Source of the DNA: Ruminococcus sp.
GTDB lineage: Bacteria > Bacillota > Clostridia > Oscillospirales > Ruminococcaceae
Reading direction: 5' to 3'
Assembly: GCA_014799765.1 (NCBI GenBank)
Contig: JAAVHK010000033.1
Span: forward strand, 1-7,676
DNA length: 7,676 nucleotides
Made by a program: the position numbers and the translations under genes. Below the pieces are notes generated by a model, which was not told the origin of the DNA, made no database searches, and saw only the letters and a program-made list of their open reading frames with translations. This document shows, piece after piece, positions 5,079 through 7,676 of the stretch. How positions within the stretch are numbered: the stretch's first letter is position 1; every line of letters begins with the position of its first letter.

Positions 5079-6239
5079 ATGTACAATATACAGACTTTAA
5101 ATAAAATTTCCGCTATCGGTACGGATATTTTCGATAAAAGCAAGTATACAGTTTCCGATAATCCGGAAAATCCTGATGCTATCATGGTAAGAAGTGCCAA
5201 AATGCACGATATGCAGTTTGGTGAAAATCTTCTTGCAATCGCAAGAGCAGGAGCAGGTGTAAATAACATACCTGTTGAACGCTGTGCCGAAGAGGGTATA
5301 TGCGTATTCAATACCCCCGGAGCTAACTCAAACGCCGTCAAGGAACTCGCTATATGTGCGTTACTGCTTTCTTCAAGAAAAATAGTAGAGGCATCTGCAT
5401 GGGCATCATCACTGAAAGGCACTCCCGACGCTCCCAAGACTGTTGAGGGTGGCAAGTCAAAATTTGCAGGTCCGGAAATACTCGGAAAGACACTCGGTAT
5501 AATAGGTCTCGGAGCAATCGGCGGAAAAATAGCCAATACAGCAGTAGCACTCGGCATGAAAGTAATCGGCTATGACCCGTATCTTTCAGTAAATAATGCT
5601 GTACTTCTTGATTCTTCCGTAAAGGTAGTAAACGATATAAACGACATCTACAGAAACAGCGATTATATATCAATTCATATGCCATACACACCTCAGACAA
5701 AGAATACTATCGACACTGAACAGATTTCCATAATGAAAGACGGTGTACGTCTTATAAACCTTGCAAGAGGAGAACTCATTAACAGCGAAGCAGTAGTAAA
5801 AGCAATCGCTGAGGGAAAAGTTGCAAAATACGTGACAGACTTTGCGGACGATATTGTATTAGGTGCTGAAAATGTAATAGTACTTCCACATCTGGGAGCC
5901 TCTACACCGGAAAGCGAAGACAACTGTGCAGTAATGGCAGCCAACGAACTCATTGACTATATCGAGAACGGCAACATTAAAAACAGTGTAAATCTTCCTA
6001 ATGCCTCAATGGTTGCTACCGGTACAAAAGTATGCGTTATTCATAAGAATGTACCGTCACTTATATCTGCAATCACAAAGGCAGTAGGCGATGACGGTCT
6101 TAACATTGAAAATATGGTAAACGCAAGCAGAAAAGATTTTGCATATACCATGATGGACGTTGCCGGAGATGTTACCGAATCCGTAGTAAACGACATAAAG
6201 GCAATAAACGGTATCATAAGAGTAAGAGTTATAAAGTAA
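5079..6239 (+). CDS. serA: D-3-phosphoglycerate dehydrogenase, compact ACT type
   Basis: NAD-dependent oxidation of 3-phosphoglycerate to 3-phosphohydroxypyruvate, the first step of serine synthesis. At 386 residues it is the short clostridial form, without the intervening domain of ~530-residue SerA. The Rossmann loop GLGAIG is at 143-148 and the NAD-ribose Asp166 is in GYDPY. The catalytic Arg230 is in NLARGELIN and His271 in LPHLGASTPE. The usual catalytic glutamate region reads DFADDIV (254-260), with aspartates (257-258) where many relatives carry Glu. Residues from about 310 form a C-terminal ACT domain (VCVIHKNVPSLISAI...), normally a serine feedback-inhibition module. AAAGAGG (5062-5068), 10 nt before the ATG, supports the start. 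It is the last gene of the serC operon and ends at a strong terminator. A catabolic hydroxyacid dehydrogenase is less likely given serC and the ACT domain. Confidence 0.93.
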   Translation: MYNIQTLNKISAIGTDIFDKSKYTVSDNPENPDAIMVRSAKMHDMQFGENLLAIARAGAGVNNIPVERCAEEGICVFNTPGANSNAVKELAICALLLSSRKIVEASAWASSLKGTPDAPKTVEGGKSKFAGPEILGKTLGIIGLGAIGGKIANTAVALGMKVIGYDPYLSVNNAVLLDSSVKVVNDINDIYRNSDYISIHMPYTPQTKNTIDTEQISIMKDGVRLINLARGELINSEAVVKAIAEGKVAKYVTDFADDIVLGAENVIVLPHLGASTPESEDNCAVMAANELIDYIENGNIKNSVNLPNASMVATGTKVCVIHKNVPSLISAITKAVGDDGLNIENMVNASRKDFAYTMMDVAGDVTESVVNDIKAINGIIRVRVIK

Positions 6240-6253
6240 TTGTATAAATAAAG

Positions 6254-6285
6254 AAATCCGGTTCATTGAAGAGCCGGATTTTTTT
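6254..6285 (+). terminator. Rho-independent terminator of serA, possibly bidirectional
   Basis: AAATCCGGTTC (6254-6264) pairs with GAGCCGGATTT (6271-6281) in an 11-bp stem with one G-T pair and a 6-nt loop, followed by a T run to 6285. On the minus strand the stem is followed by CTTTATTTATA, moderately T-rich. It could therefore also end the convergent DUF4317 transcript, whose stop lies about 50 bp away. Confidence 0.92.
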
Positions 6286-6331
6286 GTATGTGAAATTCAA
6301 GGGGGTTCGGAAGATAGGAAGTAAAATAAAA

Positions 6332-7462
6332 TTATTCAAGAGTTACCGGCAGACCGTTTATTTCTATGGTAGGGTCATCAATATCAATAATCAGACATTT
6401 TCTTCCGTCAATAACTTTCGTCCGGATTTTGTCACTGGCTTCAGGCTTTATATTTACGGTAATACCGGCGGTTTTAAGTACGGTTTTGTTCTCGACGAGG
6501 TTTGAGGCAGTCAACGGAGCGTCACCGCATACCTGTTGATATACCGGTTGAAGATTCTGTAAATGTTCTTCCGGTATACCCACATCAGTAAGAATTTCCT
6601 TAAGTTTGGTATCGTCAATAACAGTTTTGTCGGTATCGTTTTTGTTTTCCTCGACGACTTCCTTAATTTTGTCGTTCACGGACTGTATAACCATGTAATC
6701 CAAATCTTCGCCGACGACGTTTTTTAAGATAGTCTGGAAATTAGCCTTTTCGTTATCGGCGGACATAACAAACGTACAGCCGAGTACATTTTCAATCATG
6801 GAAATGTTAGGTTCACTTGATTTTTTTGCATAGTACATTACGTGATTGATGTCAGTACTTCTGTTGCTGAAGACAGGATATAAAAAACCGTCGCTTGCAG
6901 ATTTGCTTATAATAAGTTCCGTGTTAAGTTTTTTGACGATTTCATTATTGAAAGAATCAAAAACAAAGCCGTCCGCCCCTGTAGTAACCGGACATATAGC
7001 GGTGATTAAGTATCTGAAAATTTCGTCCTTGCCGTCTGAAAATTCGTCATTTTTATCCTTGCGACGTACAGTATAGCAACAGTAAGCGGTAATAAGAGCA
7101 TAGTTACCGGCATATGCAAGATTTTCGGCTATATGATTCACATAATTTTCGCATACCTGCTCATCTTTAAGTTCAGATTTGAGGAGTTTATATAAAATAT
7201 CCTGTGGTTTTCCGTCCTTGTAGGCATCATTCGGGAACTCGTATTCAACAAGCACCTTACCGACGTTAGTATTGAGAACTTTTTTAAGAGTTTCGTTGTA
7301 TACGTCATGTTCTTCCTGCTCCATAGTGAGACATGAATTTACATTATTATAGCGGACGTTTCTTTCAGCGTCGATAAAAGCTGTAATAACTCTTTCCATT
7401 ACGAAAAAACCGCTTTTATCGGAAAAATTCTTTTTTATTTCTGCTGTTTCTTTTTTATTCAT
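6332..7462 (-). CDS. DUF4317 family protein of unknown function
   Basis: A 376-residue cytoplasmic protein, acidic and lysine-rich, with no signal peptide or membrane helix. The N-terminus (MNKKETAEIKKNFSDKSG) and overall length match clostridial proteins annotated as DUF4317, whose function is not known to me. The middle contains several cysteines (AYCCYTV, AICPVTT, LGCTFVM) with no metal-binding spacing. A charged segment near residues 265-295 (KIKEVVEENKNDTDK) separates the main part from a C-terminal small domain ending in a beta-rich stretch (RKCLIIDIDDPTIEINGLPV). AAAGG at 7471-7475 (minus strand), 8 nt before the ATG, supports the start. It is convergent with serA and divergent from the SPOCS gene, so it appears to be a single-gene unit. 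Confidence 0.8.
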   Translation of the reverse strand: MNKKETAEIKKNFSDKSGFFVMERVITAFIDAERNVRYNNVNSCLTMEQEEHDVYNETLKKVLNTNVGKVLVEYEFPNDAYKDGKPQDILYKLLKSELKDEQVCENYVNHIAENLAYAGNYALITAYCCYTVRRKDKNDEFSDGKDEIFRYLITAICPVTTGADGFVFDSFNNEIVKKLNTELIISKSASDGFLYPVFSNRSTDINHVMYYAKKSSEPNISMIENVLGCTFVMSADNEKANFQTILKNVVGEDLDYMVIQSVNDKIKEVVEENKNDTDKTVIDDTKLKEILTDVGIPEEHLQNLQPVYQQVCGDAPLTASNLVENKTVLKTAGITVNIKPEASDKIRTKVIDGRKCLIIDIDDPTIEINGLPVTLE

Positions 7463-7493
7463 GATAAAATCCTTTCTTTACAGATTTATATAT

Positions 7494-7522
7494 ATTATAA
7501 CGCATTCATAAAAAAATTGCAA
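7494..7522 (-). promoter_or_regulatory. Promoter of the DUF4317 gene (sigma-A-like)
   Basis: On the minus strand TTGCAA (7517-7522) is followed after 17 bp by TATAAT (7494-7499). The -35 matches at four of six positions and the -10 is perfect. The leader to the ATG at 7462 is about 25 nt and contains the ribosome binding site. Confidence 0.7.
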
Positions 7523-7525
7523 GCG

Positions 7526-7554
7526 GAATACTTGTACGTGAAGCTGAATATAAT
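7526..7554 (+). promoter_or_regulatory. Possible sigma-E-like (sporulation) promoter of the SPOCS gene
   Basis: GAATACT (7526-7532) and AATATAAT (7547-7554), spaced 14 bp, resemble the mother-cell sigma-E pattern (-35 near GAATATT, -10 near CATACAAT, 13-15 bp apart). There is no sigma-A -35 at 17 bp from TATAAT (7549-7554); TTGTAC (7532-7537) is too close at 11 bp. The match is partial and the region AT-rich, so this is tentative. Confidence 0.35.
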
Positions 7555-7584
7555 TTCATAAAGCTAATTTCAAGGAGGCTGTAT

Positions 7585-7676
7585 ATGGATTTAAGAATAA
7601 ACAGGGAAACAGTACCGGTCAGCGAAACTATTTTCGACGGTGTACAGGAGCAGGGTGTGGAACTTGATTACATTCT
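7585..7676 (+). CDS. SPOCS (DUF3794) domain protein, N-terminal fragment
   Basis: Only the first 30 codons lie in the window; the gene runs off the right edge. The visible protein MDLRINRETVPVSETIFDGV followed by QEQGVELDYI is the typical opening of clostridial SPOCS/DUF3794 proteins. Some of these end in a LysM domain and act in spore coat and cortex assembly (SipL of Clostridioides difficile is the known example, expressed under sigma-E). Whether a LysM domain follows here cannot be seen. AAGGAGG (7572-7578), 6 nt before the ATG, fixes the start. It is divergently transcribed from the DUF4317 gene across a 122-bp region. The family call comes from recognition of a short segment. Confidence 0.72.
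   Translation, partial: MDLRINRETVPVSETIFDGVQEQGVELDYI

Noticed and set aside
5069..5557. 162-codon open frame on the minus strand opposite serA
   Set aside because: It lies wholly antisense to the well-supported serA, is proline- and serine-rich in the way reverse shadows of coding sequence are, and has no family resemblance.
6266..6505. 79-codon plus-strand frame after serA
   Set aside because: It starts inside the terminator loop and overlaps the DUF4317 gene in antisense, with no family resemblance.

Overview
The window reads as a chromosomal segment of a low-to-moderate GC Gram-positive anaerobe of the class Clostridia. The gene content (TatD-type radical SAM protein, DUF4317 protein, SPOCS/DUF3794 protein, compact ACT-type SerA), strong GGAGG ribosome binding sites and sigma-A-like TTGACA/TATAAT promoters suggest the Ruminococcus/Oscillospiraceae neighbourhood. 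The genus is a guess from style and content, not a measured assignment. There are no RNA genes, CRISPR arrays, phage genes or transposase genes, and most of the window is ordinary housekeeping metabolism.

Layout from left to right. Positions 1-99 hold an outward-facing (minus-strand) promoter for a gene left of the window and the start signals of alanine racemase (alr, 100-1233, +). A small TatD-type radical SAM protein (1251-1865, +) follows 17 bp later, probably in the same transcript. After a possible weak terminator, an extended -10 promoter drives a branched-chain aminotransferase (ilvE, 2007-3074, +), which ends in a clear rho-independent terminator (3088-3120). The gap 3075-3528 holds a promoter-like box with an inverted repeat, a good ribosome binding site in front of a 34-codon open frame with no normal start codon, and two near-identical 19-bp direct repeats flanking an AT-rich spacer. 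Next comes the serine unit: a textbook promoter with a palindrome at the predicted transcription start, serC (3529-4614), a small two-helix membrane protein (4617-5060) and serA (5079-6239), closed by a strong terminator (6254-6285). This terminator also lies at the tail of the convergent DUF4317 gene (6332-7462, -). A divergent intergenic region (7463-7584) carries a sigma-A-like promoter for the DUF4317 gene and a possible sporulation sigma-E-like promoter for a rightward SPOCS/DUF3794 gene cut off by the window end.

Functionally, SerA and SerC catalyse the first two steps of serine synthesis from 3-phosphoglycerate. SerB is not in the window. IlvE interconverts branched-chain amino acids and their 2-oxo acids, and Alr supplies D-alanine for the cell wall. 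Alr, IlvE and SerC are all PLP enzymes, of three different folds. I found no clear new multi-gene system. The parts most worth a second look are the 3075-3528 gap, the unexplained membrane protein inside the serine operon, the serC palindrome, and the SPOCS gene's promoter.
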